DNA of 64,000 bases from an uncultured Flavobacteriales bacterium (GCA_946479285.1 CAMLFH010000007.1:124001-188000); one strand, 5' to 3'; positions 17,967 through 27,490 are shown, counted from the first letter of the stretch. The notes: generated by a model from the sequence alone, not told the origin. Translations and numbers: made by a program.

Positions 17967-18589
17967 CTGTTTAAAATTGCAAAAAATATCACTAAAATTA
18001 CGAATAATCCGACACTAACTTTATTCGTTTCCATCGTTTTCCGTTTCAAAACCCAATAAGAGAAGATCGTAGCGAAAACCATCCAGCAAATATAATTGTA
18101 CATGGGAATGGAATTGTTCTCCCAGTACCAAAATCCGGAACGAATAGCAACCGGTTCAATGATCCAGTCTAACCCCGTCATCAATGCTCCGGAAATAATT
18201 GCTTTTAATACTAATGGAATTTGCCATTTATGAACAATTGCTGTTGCAGTAAATGTGAGTAAGACCCAGTTCAAGCCGATTATTAAAGGAATATCATCCA
18301 ATTTATATCCCAAAACGCTGCCATAACGATAATGCCCGAAAAGTATGGATGTATGAACACCGATCCATTCAATGGTGAAACCTAACGCGGCTATTAAAAC
18401 CAGGTCGATGTGCTTTTTAAGGGAATAATCTTTGAACGACAAATACAAACAGCCAAATGACAATAAGAGATTGTAAGGCGTTAAAGCCAAAAAATAATTC
18501 CGGGAACTGGTGTGCAGACCAATTAATCCGACGGTGTAAAAGATTATTAAGACTACTAAGAGTAAGTTTTGCTTTTTTACAGGACTCAT
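17963..18589 (-). CDS. CruF-like carotenoid biosynthesis membrane protein
   Basis: The 208-residue protein has about six membrane helices and matches the PF04240 'carotenoid biosynthesis protein' family, whose known member CruF adds water to the 1',2' end of linear or monocyclic carotenoids. Recognisable segments are GFTIEWIGVHTSILFGHYRYG and DWIIEPVAIRSGFWYWEN, with the family Glu, His, Asp and Glu in membrane positions. It overlaps crtZ by four bases and starts three bases after the phosphatase stop. A hydratase next to cyclase and CrtZ suggests myxol- or saproxanthin-type pigments, which is inference; the gene name is therefore left open. Confidence 0.82.
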   Translation of the reverse strand: MSPVKKQNLLLVVLIIFYTVGLIGLHTSSRNYFLALTPYNLLLSFGCLYLSFKDYSLKKHIDLVLIAALGFTIEWIGVHTSILFGHYRYGSVLGYKLDDIPLIIGLNWVLLTFTATAIVHKWQIPLVLKAIISGALMTGLDWIIEPVAIRSGFWYWENNSIPMYNYICWMVFATIFSYWVLKRKTMETNKVSVGLFVILVIFFAILNR

Positions 18590-18592
18590 TTG

Positions 18593-20794
18593 CTAGGTTA
18601 ATTTAACTCCAAATAAACAGACATCATCTACCTGACTAAGCGGTCCTTTCCAGGACTGGAAATGTTCTTTCAGTAAATCATGCTGTACAGTTACTTTCTC
18701 GGTTGAAATACTCAATAAGTAATCATGCAGGTTTGCCAGTTTTAGTTTTTTTCCTTTTTCTCCGCCAAACTGATCGGCATAACCATCCGTATAAGCGAAG
18801 AGTTCATCACCAGGTTCGAGTTGAATGGTATAAGTTTGGAAACCGGTCATAACATCACTTTTCCCAACCGGCATTTTATCGGCTGGAAATTTAATAAGTT
18901 CGCCGCCACGCACCACGATTGGATTGTTGTAAGCTGCTGTGTACGAGAGGTTTCTTCCCGTTTCATCAAAACAAAACAAAACTCCGTCCATTCCGTCCCT
19001 GGCACCATCATGAGAAATTGATTCTACCAGGCGTTTTCTGACATGATCAAAGATCTTCCCGGGTTCTTCAATTCCCAATTGATTGATGGCCTCACTTAAA
19101 AAAGTAATGTTCAAAGCACTCATAAACGCTCCCGGAACTCCGTGTCCGGTACTGTCGCAAATGGCCAGGTAAAACTTGCCGTTTCGTTTGGTTGCCCAAT
19201 AAAAATCACCGGAAACAATGTCTTTGGGTTGAAAGAAAATGAAGGATTCCGGAAGTGCTTCTTTTAATAAAGTGTCCTGAACCAACAAGGATTCCTGGAT
19301 GCGTTTCGCGTAGTGGATTGAATCCAGGATTTCGGTTTGCTTTTCTTCGATCAGTGTTTTCTGATCTTCAATTTCTTCGTTCTGCCTGTTCAGCAAAGCA
19401 TTCGCTTTCTTCTTAGCCTGGTTCGATTTAAAGCTGATTCCCAATGAGATCACAATCAAACCCCCGATCAGGAACAAACCAAGGATGAGGTTGCTCTTTC
19501 GCCCATTTTCAGCAGTAATCAATTGATTCGTCTGTTTCGAAAGTGCTAAATCCTGTTCTTTTCTTTCTAATTCATTCAGGGAATTCAAGGTTGCAATCTG
19601 GTTGGTAACGGCCTCCAGGTCTGTTTTTTCCTCCAAAGCATTTGCCTTTTCAAAATATTCAAGCGATTTCTTATAATCCCCGGATTTTTTTAAGATCTCT
19701 GCCAGGGTATTGTAAGTTCGAACCAATGCGTTGGCATCTTCCGAATCCTTAAATGCTTCCATAGCATTCTCCGCATGTTGAATGGCTTCTTTGGTTTTTC
19801 CCATTCCATCATAAATCGTAGCTTTCGTCAATTGTATTTCTGCATAACTCAGCAGATCTGCATCTTTGTCTGACAATTTCTCAGCCATTTCAGCCGATTT
19901 CAATGCTTCCGGGTATTTCTTTACATCTGACAGGTAATTCGATTCTGCTCGGTAATAAGTAAACCAAACTCCGTCTTCATTTAAGCGCCGGGCAACTTTT
20001 CTCAATTCTGCAAGCGTTTCTTTTGCTTTCGAAAATTGCTTCGTCTGACGATAATCCAAACTCAAATTATACAGGATCGTTTCAAGCAAGCGGTAATTCC
20101 CGGACTTTTCAACTTCTTTCTTCGCTATTAACCCGTATTTGATGGACTGCGTCACCATGTTTCGCTCGTGGTAAACGGTTCCCAGATTCAGGTAAACAGA
20201 ACCCAGATCCCCGTTTATTTTTTTACTCAATTTCAATGCCTCCTCGAACTCTTCAATAGCCTGATCGTAAAGTCCAACAGCTTTGTAAGTAACTCCCAGG
20301 TTGGTGCACAACACGGATGTGCGTTCGTAATCCTTTAATTGAAGCGCCAGTTCTTTGGATCTTTTGTAATTCTTTAAAGCAAGTGTAAAGTTTCCTTTCT
20401 CGTAGTAAACTGACCCCAAATTGGAATAAACGCTCACCAACTTATATTCCTGGTGGTATTTCTTTCGCATGGGGATTAACTCCTCGTAAACCTGAATGGC
20501 TTCTGCGTACCTGGAATTCAGGCGGTAATAAACTCCCAAAGTATTCTTGGCGTCCATCACTCCATTCGGATAACTTTTCTTTCGCGCCAAATCCATTCCT
20601 TTTTGAAGGTACAAATAAGTCGAATCCAGCGAAAAATCCAGGTAAGCCCACGAAATCTCATTGTATTGATAGACACGCATGGTATCTGAAGAAACAGGTT
20701 TCCGGAGCGCCATTTTCATACTGTCCAGGTATTCGGTTTGACCGAAAGACCAAGAACATGTAAATAGCACTATCCCTAAAATCCAGCTTCGCAT
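18593..20794 (-). CDS. TPR-domain membrane protein with C-terminal SpoIIE-type phosphatase
   Basis: I chose the ATG at 20792-20794 because MRSWILGIVLFTCSWSFGQ is a good signal peptide; the longer frame adds 15 non-coding-looking residues. The 733-residue product has about nine TPR repeats outside the inner membrane (about 25-430), a membrane helix near 440-462, a coiled coil (about 465-500, ending DSIHYAKRIQESLL) and a PP2C/SpoIIE-like serine phosphatase domain (about 505-733) with DIVSGDFYW and CDSTGHGVPGAF, including metal-binding Asp residues. Such proteins usually act on anti-anti-sigma-type partners in response to envelope signals. It is the first gene of the carotenoid operon, with a three-base gap to the CruF-like gene. 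Confidence 0.88.
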   Translation of the reverse strand: MRSWILGIVLFTCSWSFGQTEYLDSMKMALRKPVSSDTMRVYQYNEISWAYLDFSLDSTYLYLQKGMDLARKKSYPNGVMDAKNTLGVYYRLNSRYAEAIQVYEELIPMRKKYHQEYKLVSVYSNLGSVYYEKGNFTLALKNYKRSKELALQLKDYERTSVLCTNLGVTYKAVGLYDQAIEEFEEALKLSKKINGDLGSVYLNLGTVYHERNMVTQSIKYGLIAKKEVEKSGNYRLLETILYNLSLDYRQTKQFSKAKETLAELRKVARRLNEDGVWFTYYRAESNYLSDVKKYPEALKSAEMAEKLSDKDADLLSYAEIQLTKATIYDGMGKTKEAIQHAENAMEAFKDSEDANALVRTYNTLAEILKKSGDYKKSLEYFEKANALEEKTDLEAVTNQIATLNSLNELERKEQDLALSKQTNQLITAENGRKSNLILGLFLIGGLIVISLGISFKSNQAKKKANALLNRQNEEIEDQKTLIEEKQTEILDSIHYAKRIQESLLVQDTLLKEALPESFIFFQPKDIVSGDFYWATKRNGKFYLAICDSTGHGVPGAFMSALNITFLSEAINQLGIEEPGKIFDHVRKRLVESISHDGARDGMDGVLFCFDETGRNLSYTAAYNNPIVVRGGELIKFPADKMPVGKSDVMTGFQTYTIQLEPGDELFAYTDGYADQFGGEKGKKLKLANLHDYLLSISTEKVTVQHDLLKEHFQSWKGPLSQVDDVCLFGVKLT

Positions 20795-20880
20795 GATTCG
20801 AAGATACTTAAAATTCAAAATGATGAATGCAAAATTCAAAAATGATCACCGAAAGGTTCATAATTCCGGATTCAGAAGCA

Positions 20881-21024
20881 CTCTCTCTTTCCCACTGATG
20901 CGCAGATGAAGGAAGTCGCCTACCGGTCGACTTTATATCCACAACTCCAATTCATATAGTGGAAAATCAGAGGCGTCTGGTAAGCGCCCATTAAAATCAG
21001 TGCATCTGTGGTAAAACAAAAATA
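20881..21024. repeat. Structured intergenic element with inverted ends
   Basis: The 241-bp gap between the phosphatase and hflX genes carries an imperfect inverted pair: CCACTGATGCGCAGATG near its left side and CAGTGCATCTGTGG near its right side. Between them lie smaller stems (GTCG...CGAC near 20910-20930, TCCAC...GTGGA near 20940-20965, GGCG...CGCC near 20970-20988). The outer words resemble 'ccacagatgcac' sequences that I recall as scattered repeats in Bacteroidota genomes. No open frame or transposase is present. It may be a degenerate dispersed repeat. Confidence 0.35.
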
Positions 21025-21035
21025 ATGGGAGCTAA

Positions 21036-22217
21036 CTAGTACAAAAAGTTATTGAACGGATAGCGAATAGCGAAGATGCGCTTGATCTCGGAATACATGG
21101 TTTCTTTCAGCTCTTCCACATTTTCTTTGTCTGTTGCAGAAATGAAAACACATTTGGTAGCCGGCAAACGATTCATCCAGGTCTTTTTCAATTCTTCCAG
21201 GGTCATGTTCGCTCCGTCCTCATTATCCGGATTATATTGGTAAGCATCTATCTTATTAAAAACAAGGATCATCGGTTTGTCCTTATTGTCCAATTCCGCC
21301 AATGTTTCATTCACAATATTTAGCTGATCTTCGAATGTAGGATGCGAAATATCTACCACATGGATCAACAAATCGGCTTCGCGCACTTCATCCAGGGTAG
21401 ATTTGAACGATTCCACCAATTGATGAGGTAGTTTTCGGATAAATCCAACCGTATCTGTCAGCAGGAAAGGCAGGTTTTCGATCACCACTTTGCGGACGGT
21501 CGTATCAAGTGTTGCGAATAATTTATTCTCTGCAAACACGTCTGATTTACTCAACAAGTTCATCAGCGTACTCTTTCCAACATTGGTATAACCAACCAGG
21601 GCCACACGCACCAGTTGTCCGCGATTACCTCGCTGAACCGACATCTGCTTATCGATCTCCTTCAATTTTTCTTTCAGGAGCGCAATACGCGTTTGAATGA
21701 TCCGTCTGTCGGATTCAATCTGGGATTCTCCCGGACCACGCAAACCAATTCCTCCTTTCTGACGCTCCAGGTGAGTCCACAAGCGTTTCAATCGCGGAAG
21801 CATGTATTGCATTTGAGCTAGTTCCACCTGTGTTTTCGCATGCGAAGTTCTTGCACGGGAAGCAAAAATGTCCAGGATCAGGATGTTTCGATCAAGGATC
21901 TTACATTCCAGTTCTTTTTCAATATTCCGAAGCTGTGAAGGCGAAAGTTCATCGTCAAAAATGACCAGTTCAATCCCGTGTTCTTTGATATATTCTCTGA
22001 TTTCTTCCAATTTACCCGTTCCAACAAAGGTGCGCGGGTTTGCCATCGGAAGTTTTTGTGTAAATCGTTTGACAGCTGTTGCACCTGCAGTTTCTGCCAA
22101 AAATTCCAATTCATCCAGGTATTCGTGAGCCTGTTCGTCAGTCACTGGAGATACTGTAATTCCAACAAGTACGCAGGTTTCTTCAACCGCATCGACTAAA
22201 ACGTGACCTTCACTCAT
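21036..22217 (-). CDS. hflX: Ribosome-associated GTPase HflX
   Basis: This 393-residue GTPase splits or rescues stalled ribosomes under stress. The N-terminal HflX domain (about 1-190) has the family word QKGGIGLRGPGESQIESDRR at 153-172. The G domain follows with G1 GYTNVGKST (209-217), G3 DTVGF (255-259) and G4 NKID (321-324). The C-terminal end (FAIRYPFNNFLY) is short, as in Bacteroidota members. It lies four bases downstream of nothing in particular on its start side (the small cytochrome gene ends at 22222, five bases before it), so it is probably the third gene of that minus-strand unit. Confidence 0.95.
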   Translation of the reverse strand: MSEGHVLVDAVEETCVLVGITVSPVTDEQAHEYLDELEFLAETAGATAVKRFTQKLPMANPRTFVGTGKLEEIREYIKEHGIELVIFDDELSPSQLRNIEKELECKILDRNILILDIFASRARTSHAKTQVELAQMQYMLPRLKRLWTHLERQKGGIGLRGPGESQIESDRRIIQTRIALLKEKLKEIDKQMSVQRGNRGQLVRVALVGYTNVGKSTLMNLLSKSDVFAENKLFATLDTTVRKVVIENLPFLLTDTVGFIRKLPHQLVESFKSTLDEVREADLLIHVVDISHPTFEDQLNIVNETLAELDNKDKPMILVFNKIDAYQYNPDNEDGANMTLEELKKTWMNRLPATKCVFISATDKENVEELKETMYSEIKRIFAIRYPFNNFLY

Positions 22218-22221
22218 TTTT

Positions 22222-22569
22222 TTATTTTCGTAAGTTTTGAACGAATCTGACTACTCCTTTAATTTCTGCTGTACTCAGCATATCTTCATAGGGCATCATT
22301 CCTTTATCATTTCCTTTTCGGATCATTTTCTCAATCGCTTTTTCATCCAGTGTACTGATCGACAAATCCTTTGCATTGGATGCTTTCAATGTTCCATCCG
22401 GTCCGTGGCAGGAAGCACAGTTCAATGTATAAACAGCTCTTGCATCTTCCAAAGAGATCGGTTCATTTGAAATGGACTCTTTTTCCACTTTCGGTGTTTC
22501 CGTTTCGCCGCAACCGGCACTCAGCAAACAAAGCGCAGAAAAAACGAGGATACTGTTTTTTAGAACCAT
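22222..22569 (-). CDS. Small c-type cytochrome lipoprotein
   Basis: Starting at the ATG at 22567-22569 gives a 115-residue protein with a signal peptide and lipobox LSAGC. The heme-binding CASCH follows (NCASCHGPDGTL), and Met in GMMPYEDMLS is a likely sixth ligand, so it is a single-heme class I cytochrome c on the outer face of the membrane. The longer frame (to 22641) lies wholly inside the preceding gene and was rejected. The start overlaps the upstream four-helix gene by ten bases, which suggests translational coupling and a joint redox role. Confidence 0.88.
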   Translation of the reverse strand: MVLKNSILVFSALCLLSAGCGETETPKVEKESISNEPISLEDARAVYTLNCASCHGPDGTLKASNAKDLSISTLDEKAIEKMIRKGNDKGMMPYEDMLSTAEIKGVVRFVQNLRK

Positions 22570-22997
22570 GATCCTCCTAATGCTGTTCTGAACGGCCATG
22601 GAATTGCAGCAAAAATGATAATCAAAACGATGGTATACCAAAGAAGGATTGTCTTATGCTTTTTAGCAGGTTCCAATGCCTTTTCTGCTTTCTTTCTACC
22701 TATTGTAATCAATGTTACGGCAATCACCATCAACAAAATATGTTCTAAACCGAAGAAACGGTATTGCGGATTTTTCATCCAGCCTTCTGCATAAGAGATT
22801 TTACCCGTCCCGAACGACACAATTGTTCCTACCAAAATCTGGATGTGCAGCATCACCATCGCGAACAAATTCAGCATTTTATCGCCTTTTTCGTATTTCC
22901 CGCTTTTCAATTTTAAAATTGCATTCACAATTGCGAAAACCAATAATGCCAATGCCAACCAGCGTAATCCCGAATGTACATGTATCAATGCGCCCAT
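22560..22997 (-). CDS. Four-helix membrane protein, possible cytochrome b-like partner
   Basis: The 145-residue protein has four hydrophobic helices (about 5-28, 40-62, 83-100, 116-135). Histidines H6, H8, H51, H86 and H114 are placed at or near helix ends or inside helices, so heme b binding is possible. Similar Bacteroidota proteins are named 'cytochrome B' without proof that I know of. Its end overlaps the start of the cytochrome c lipoprotein by ten bases. Together they could pass electrons from the membrane to a periplasmic acceptor; this is inference. Confidence 0.65.
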   Translation of the reverse strand: MGALIHVHSGLRWLALALLVFAIVNAILKLKSGKYEKGDKMLNLFAMVMLHIQILVGTIVSFGTGKISYAEGWMKNPQYRFFGLEHILLMVIAVTLITIGRKKAEKALEPAKKHKTILLWYTIVLIIIFAAIPWPFRTALGGSWF

Positions 22998-23112
22998 AAT
23001 AAGTCAGTTTTTGACAAAATTACCGAAAAAAAGACCTCATTGGTCGAACTGAATCACTTATTTCCGCATAGAATCACTATTTTTCAGCCCTTAAAACCAG
23101 AAGTTTCCCAAA

Positions 23113-26100
23113 ATGATTCGTTATATTTTTGCTCTCTTATTTCCACTGAGCGTTTTTTCACAAGCTGAAAGGCCTCAGAATGGAGTTAAAGCCCCATCTG
23201 CAAACTCATTTGTACTTACGAATGTCAACATCCTCATCTCTCCGGATAAAACCATTGAAAATGGTGCCATCACTGTAAGAGACGGGAAAATCACAGCAGT
23301 TGACAAAATCTTGCTCACTGCTCCAAAAGATCTGGTAGTCATTGACGGACACAACGCAGTAGTTGTTCCTTCTTTCATTGAAGTGAATTCCAGCATGGGA
23401 ATTCCTGTCGACCAAAAACCAGAGCATAAAAGCGGCCCTTACTATTGGAATCCGTCTATTCGTGCGGAATTCGATGCAATAGACTGGTACAAAACTGATG
23501 AAAAGCTGAGTGCCGAATACCAGAAAATGGGTTTCGGTTCGGTATTGGTCCACCGCAACGACGGTTTGGCCCAGGGATATGGTTCTTTGATGCAGTTGGG
23601 AACATCAAATACTGATAACCTTCCGTTTTTAAGCAAAGCAGCTTCTTTCTATTCTTTCAGAAAAGGAACTTCACACCTGGAATATCCTAGTTCTTTGGTT
23701 GGTTCCATTGCCCTGCTTCGACAATCTTTTTACGATGCACAATGGCATTCGGAATATGGAAAAGATGCCAATTATACGCTGGATGCTTTAACGCTGCAAT
23801 TGAAAAAACCGGCATTCTTTCTATTGGATGATAAAGCAGATGTGTTTCGTGTAAAGTCTTTCATGCGCGAATTTAAACGCGATTTTACGGTAATCGGAAC
23901 CGGACAGGAGCAATTCCTGGGAGCTGCCTGGGATACATTGAAAGTTCAGCTGGTTATTCCAATTAATTTTCCGGAGGCTTTTGATTTGAAAGATCCGTAC
24001 TTAGCTCATGAAATTCCTTACAGCGAATTGAAAATTTGGGAAATGGCTTCCCGCAATCCCGGATTCTTATTCAAACACAAAGTTCCCTTCATTACTTCGG
24101 CTTCAGGTCATACATCGGCGGCAGATTTCTGGAAACACATTCACCAGGCTTTGGCAGCAGGTTGGTCCGTCAATGATGTATTGCGTTCGCTAACCGTTGC
24201 ACCGGCAACTTTATTAGGTGTTCAAAAAGAATTGGGGACCATTGAAGTGGATAAATGGGCAAACTTTACGGTTTACGATCAAAATCCTTTCCTTTTCCAG
24301 GCAAAAGTGCTGGAAATCGTTTCAAAAGGAGAGCGAAAAGTAATCCAAAATGTCCCAATCGCAGATATTCGCGGAACTTACAGTTTAAATATAGACGGTT
24401 CAAAATACTGGCTGGAAATTGCCGGGACACCCAATCAGCCGGAAGGTAAAGTGAAATTGGTTCGTACGATCCAGGATTCACTGACACTTGCCAATAAATC
24501 AGATACATTGACTAACACTGCGAAACTTTCATTGGTAAACAACGATATTGCCATTCATTTTACACAGCTGGTTGACGGTGAAAAACAATCTTTTAGTTTA
24601 AAGGGTGATGTAAACCCACGGGTGCTAATCTTTGAAGGCGAAGGAACGAACAACAAAGGAAAATGGATTAAGTGGAGCGCACTTCGCAATAAGAAATACG
24701 AAGCAAAGGATGAAAACAAGCAAGCCTGGACAGCGGATACGCTAAGCATTCCTGCCGCTCGTTTCCCGAATAGTGCTTTTGGTTTTACTACTCCGCCGAA
24801 ACAATCGGTGATCATTTTCGAACAGGCTACCATCTGGACCAATACCGATGAAGGAATTATCCAGGAAGGAACGGTTATTGTTGAAAACGGCAAGATCAAA
24901 GCCATTTACAAAGGATCTTCCACGTATATGAAACCGAATGATGCGATTGTGATCAATGCACGCGGAAAAATCCTTACAACCGGAATTATTGATGAACATT
25001 CACACATTGCTTTAACGCGTGGCGTTAACGAAGGCGGGCAGGCTGTAGCTTGTGAAGTTCGTATGGAAGACGCTATCAACGCGGAAGATATTGATGTTTA
25101 CCGCCAGCTGGCTGGTGGAGTAACAGCTGCTCAATTATTGCACGGATCTGCTAACCCGATTGGAGGTCAGTCTGCTTTGATCAAACTGAAATGGGGACAT
25201 TATCCGCATGAATATGCAATCAGGAACGCTCCGAAGTTTGTGAAATTCGCTTTGGGAGAAAATGTGAAACAATCGAATTGGGGAGTAAGCAACCGATTCC
25301 CGCAAACACGTATGGGTGTGGAACAGGTTTATATTGACGCTTTTGCACGTGCTTTGGCTTATCACCAGGCACAAACTCCTCAAACAGGTAAACACAAAGA
25401 TAAAAATGCTGTTCCGCCGGCAGTTGACCTGGAACTGGAAGCTTTGTATGAAATTGTTTCGGGCGAACGCCGAATTACCTGTCACAGTTATGTACAGTCT
25501 GAGATCAATATGCTGATGCACGTGGCCGATTCATTCGGATTTAAAGTGAATACGTTCACCCACATCCTGGAAGGATACAAACTCGCGGACAAAATGAAAG
25601 AACACGGAGTTGGGGCTTCTACTTTTTCCGACTGGTGGGCTTACAAGTTCGAAGTCATGGATGCCATTCCTCAGAATGCAGCTTTGATGACGAATATGGG
25701 CTTGACTGTTGCAATCAATTCAGACGATGCTGAAATGGGAAGACGTTTGAACCAGGAAGCCGCAAAAACGATCAAATACGGCGGAATGACCGAAGATCAA
25801 GCCTGGAAAATGGTGACATTGAATCCGGCAAAACTGCTTCATTTGGACGACCGCATGGGAACTGTACAGGTTGGAAAAGACGCCGATTTGGTTTTGTGGA
25901 CAAACAATCCGTTAAGCGTTACTGCAAAACCTATTTACACGGTGGTCGACGGAGAAATCTTATTCGATGCACAAAAGGATTTTGCCTTGCAGCAGGAAAT
26001 TGCAGCGGAAAAAGCCCGCATCATTGCTAAAATGTCGGAAGAAAGCAAAAAGGGCGAACCAACGAAGCCATTTGCCCGCAAACGCAGAGGTCATTTCCAT

Positions 26101-26148
26101 TGCAACACGTTGGGTGAAGAAGAATCATTCGAAGCAAACGAACATTAA
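23113..26148 (+). CDS. Secreted double amidohydrolase-family protein (first module degenerate)
   Basis: A 1011-residue protein with a signal peptide (MIRYIFALLFPLSVFSQ) and two amidohydrolase modules. The N-terminal module (about 30-430) has PSFIEVNSSMG where active enzymes have PGFIDxHxH, so the HxH is N92-S-S94 and metal binding is lost. The C-terminal module (about 560-970) has TGIIDEHSHIAL with H629 and H631, further histidines in CHSYVQ and NTFTHILEG, and an Asp in INSDDAEM, so it looks catalytically intact. The joining region (about 430-560) is beta-rich. The substrate is unknown; the family includes imidazolonepropionase- and dipeptidase-like enzymes. The next gene is a third, also degenerate, module. 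Confidence 0.88.
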   Translation: MIRYIFALLFPLSVFSQAERPQNGVKAPSANSFVLTNVNILISPDKTIENGAITVRDGKITAVDKILLTAPKDLVVIDGHNAVVVPSFIEVNSSMGIPVDQKPEHKSGPYYWNPSIRAEFDAIDWYKTDEKLSAEYQKMGFGSVLVHRNDGLAQGYGSLMQLGTSNTDNLPFLSKAASFYSFRKGTSHLEYPSSLVGSIALLRQSFYDAQWHSEYGKDANYTLDALTLQLKKPAFFLLDDKADVFRVKSFMREFKRDFTVIGTGQEQFLGAAWDTLKVQLVIPINFPEAFDLKDPYLAHEIPYSELKIWEMASRNPGFLFKHKVPFITSASGHTSAADFWKHIHQALAAGWSVNDVLRSLTVAPATLLGVQKELGTIEVDKWANFTVYDQNPFLFQAKVLEIVSKGERKVIQNVPIADIRGTYSLNIDGSKYWLEIAGTPNQPEGKVKLVRTIQDSLTLANKSDTLTNTAKLSLVNNDIAIHFTQLVDGEKQSFSLKGDVNPRVLIFEGEGTNNKGKWIKWSALRNKKYEAKDENKQAWTADTLSIPAARFPNSAFGFTTPPKQSVIIFEQATIWTNTDEGIIQEGTVIVENGKIKAIYKGSSTYMKPNDAIVINARGKILTTGIIDEHSHIALTRGVNEGGQAVACEVRMEDAINAEDIDVYRQLAGGVTAAQLLHGSANPIGGQSALIKLKWGHYPHEYAIRNAPKFVKFALGENVKQSNWGVSNRFPQTRMGVEQVYIDAFARALAYHQAQTPQTGKHKDKNAVPPAVDLELEALYEIVSGERRITCHSYVQSEINMLMHVADSFGFKVNTFTHILEGYKLADKMKEHGVGASTFSDWWAYKFEVMDAIPQNAALMTNMGLTVAINSDDAEMGRRLNQEAAKTIKYGGMTEDQAWKMVTLNPAKLLHLDDRMGTVQVGKDADLVLWTNNPLSVTAKPIYTVVDGEILFDAQKDFALQQEIAAEKARIIAKMSEESKKGEPTKPFARKRRGHFHCNTLGEEESFEANEH

Positions 26149-26166
26149 TCTTTCCAAACAGAAAAC

Positions 26167-27438
26167 ATGAGAACAATCCTATATACTTTTTTGCTTCTGT
26201 TGGCAGGTGTCAGCTACGGGCAAAAGAAATACAACAAGATCCTGGTCGAGGGTGCAACTTTGCACATCGGGAACGGACAGGTGATCAGTACCGGCTCTGT
26301 TGGAATTGAGAATGGAGTGATCACTTTGGTGAAAAACACGCTTGCTTATACCTATAACAAATCCGACTGGGACACAATCATTAACCTGAGCGGTCATCAT
26401 CTTTACCCGGGATTTGTAGCACCGAATTCCACGCTTGGATTAACAGAAATTGATGCAGTGCGTGCTTCCCGTGATTACCACGAAATCGGGACTTTCAATC
26501 CGCATGTGCGCGCACAAATTGCTTACAACTGTGAATCTTCGGTGATTGAAACAGTTCGTACAAACGGTGTTTTGATCATTCAAACAACCCCACGCGGCGG
26601 AAGAATTTCCGGTCAATCGAGTTTAATGGCGAGTTCCTGCTGGAACTGGGAAGACGGAACATTGAAAGCAGATGACGGAATTCACGTTGAATGGCCTGCA
26701 GCTTACAGCCGCAACTGGGGTGATCCGGTCACAAAAGCCAATGAATCGTATGAAGAACAAAAACGCGAACTGATTGCTTACCTGACGAATGCAAAAGCAC
26801 ACGCCGGCAATAAAAATCCAAATACACCACTTCAATACAGTGCACTTAGCGACTGTTTTACCGGTGAAAAGCGTTTTTACTTTCATGCCAATGAAGCACA
26901 GCAGATCAATGACATCCTGGACCTGATCACGGAACTGGAAATTAAATTCCCGGTAATCGTGGGAGGATCCGAAAGTTATTTGGTGGCTGATCGTTTAAAG
27001 ATCAAAAAAGTTCCGGTGATGATCGGCCGTTTGCATTCCTTGCCGCAGCATGATGATGATCCTTTCGACCTTCCTTACAAACTGCCATTCTTATTACAGC
27101 AATCCGGAGTACAATTCTGTTTGCAGAACGAAGGCGATATGGAAGCTATGAATGCACGCAACCTTCCTTTCCTGGCAGGAACAGCGATGTCTTACGGTTT
27201 AACCGAGGAAGAAGCAATCCGCTCCATTACATTGAGTGCCTGCGAAATCATGGGTATTTCAAAAAACTACGGAAGCATAGAAATCGGTAAGAAAGCCACG
27301 CTATATTGTTCTGTGGGTTCAGCTTTGGAAATGAAAGGCAACCAGGCTTCTCTCCTACTAATCAATGGTGTTTTTGTACCGACCGGGAATTTTCAAACGG
27401 AATTGTATAAAAAGTACCAGAAGAAATATGGGAAGTAA
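26167..27438 (+). CDS. Secreted amidohydrolase-like protein without metal ligands
   Basis: This 423-residue protein has a signal peptide ending GVSYGQ and an amidohydrolase-like body (about 22-423). Where active members have PGFIDxHxH it has PGFVAPNSTLG, replacing the HxH by N87-S-T89, and near the end LQNEGDMEAM stands where the catalytic Asp is usual. It is therefore probably a non-catalytic partner. It follows the double amidohydrolase after 18 bases and closely resembles that protein's degenerate N-terminal half (compare VPSFIEVNSSMGIP and YPGFVAPNSTLGLT). Such a pair is found in other Bacteroidota. A complex of one active and two inactive modules is a reasonable inference. Confidence 0.82.
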   Translation: MRTILYTFLLLLAGVSYGQKKYNKILVEGATLHIGNGQVISTGSVGIENGVITLVKNTLAYTYNKSDWDTIINLSGHHLYPGFVAPNSTLGLTEIDAVRASRDYHEIGTFNPHVRAQIAYNCESSVIETVRTNGVLIIQTTPRGGRISGQSSLMASSCWNWEDGTLKADDGIHVEWPAAYSRNWGDPVTKANESYEEQKRELIAYLTNAKAHAGNKNPNTPLQYSALSDCFTGEKRFYFHANEAQQINDILDLITELEIKFPVIVGGSESYLVADRLKIKKVPVMIGRLHSLPQHDDDPFDLPYKLPFLLQQSGVQFCLQNEGDMEAMNARNLPFLAGTAMSYGLTEEEAIRSITLSACEIMGISKNYGSIEIGKKATLYCSVGSALEMKGNQASLLLINGVFVPTGNFQTELYKKYQKKYGK

Positions 27439-27490
27439 AGAGAAAATGAGTATTCCATCTTCATTTGAAAGGGATCTTTCTTTACTTGCC

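Noticed and set aside
20795..20839. Fifteen-residue N-terminal extension of the TPR phosphatase
   Set aside because: The downstream ATG begins a proper signal peptide; the extension would bury it.
25135..25521. Minus-strand frame of 128 codons inside the double amidohydrolase gene
   Set aside because: Antisense shadow of the active module, no start context or family likeness.
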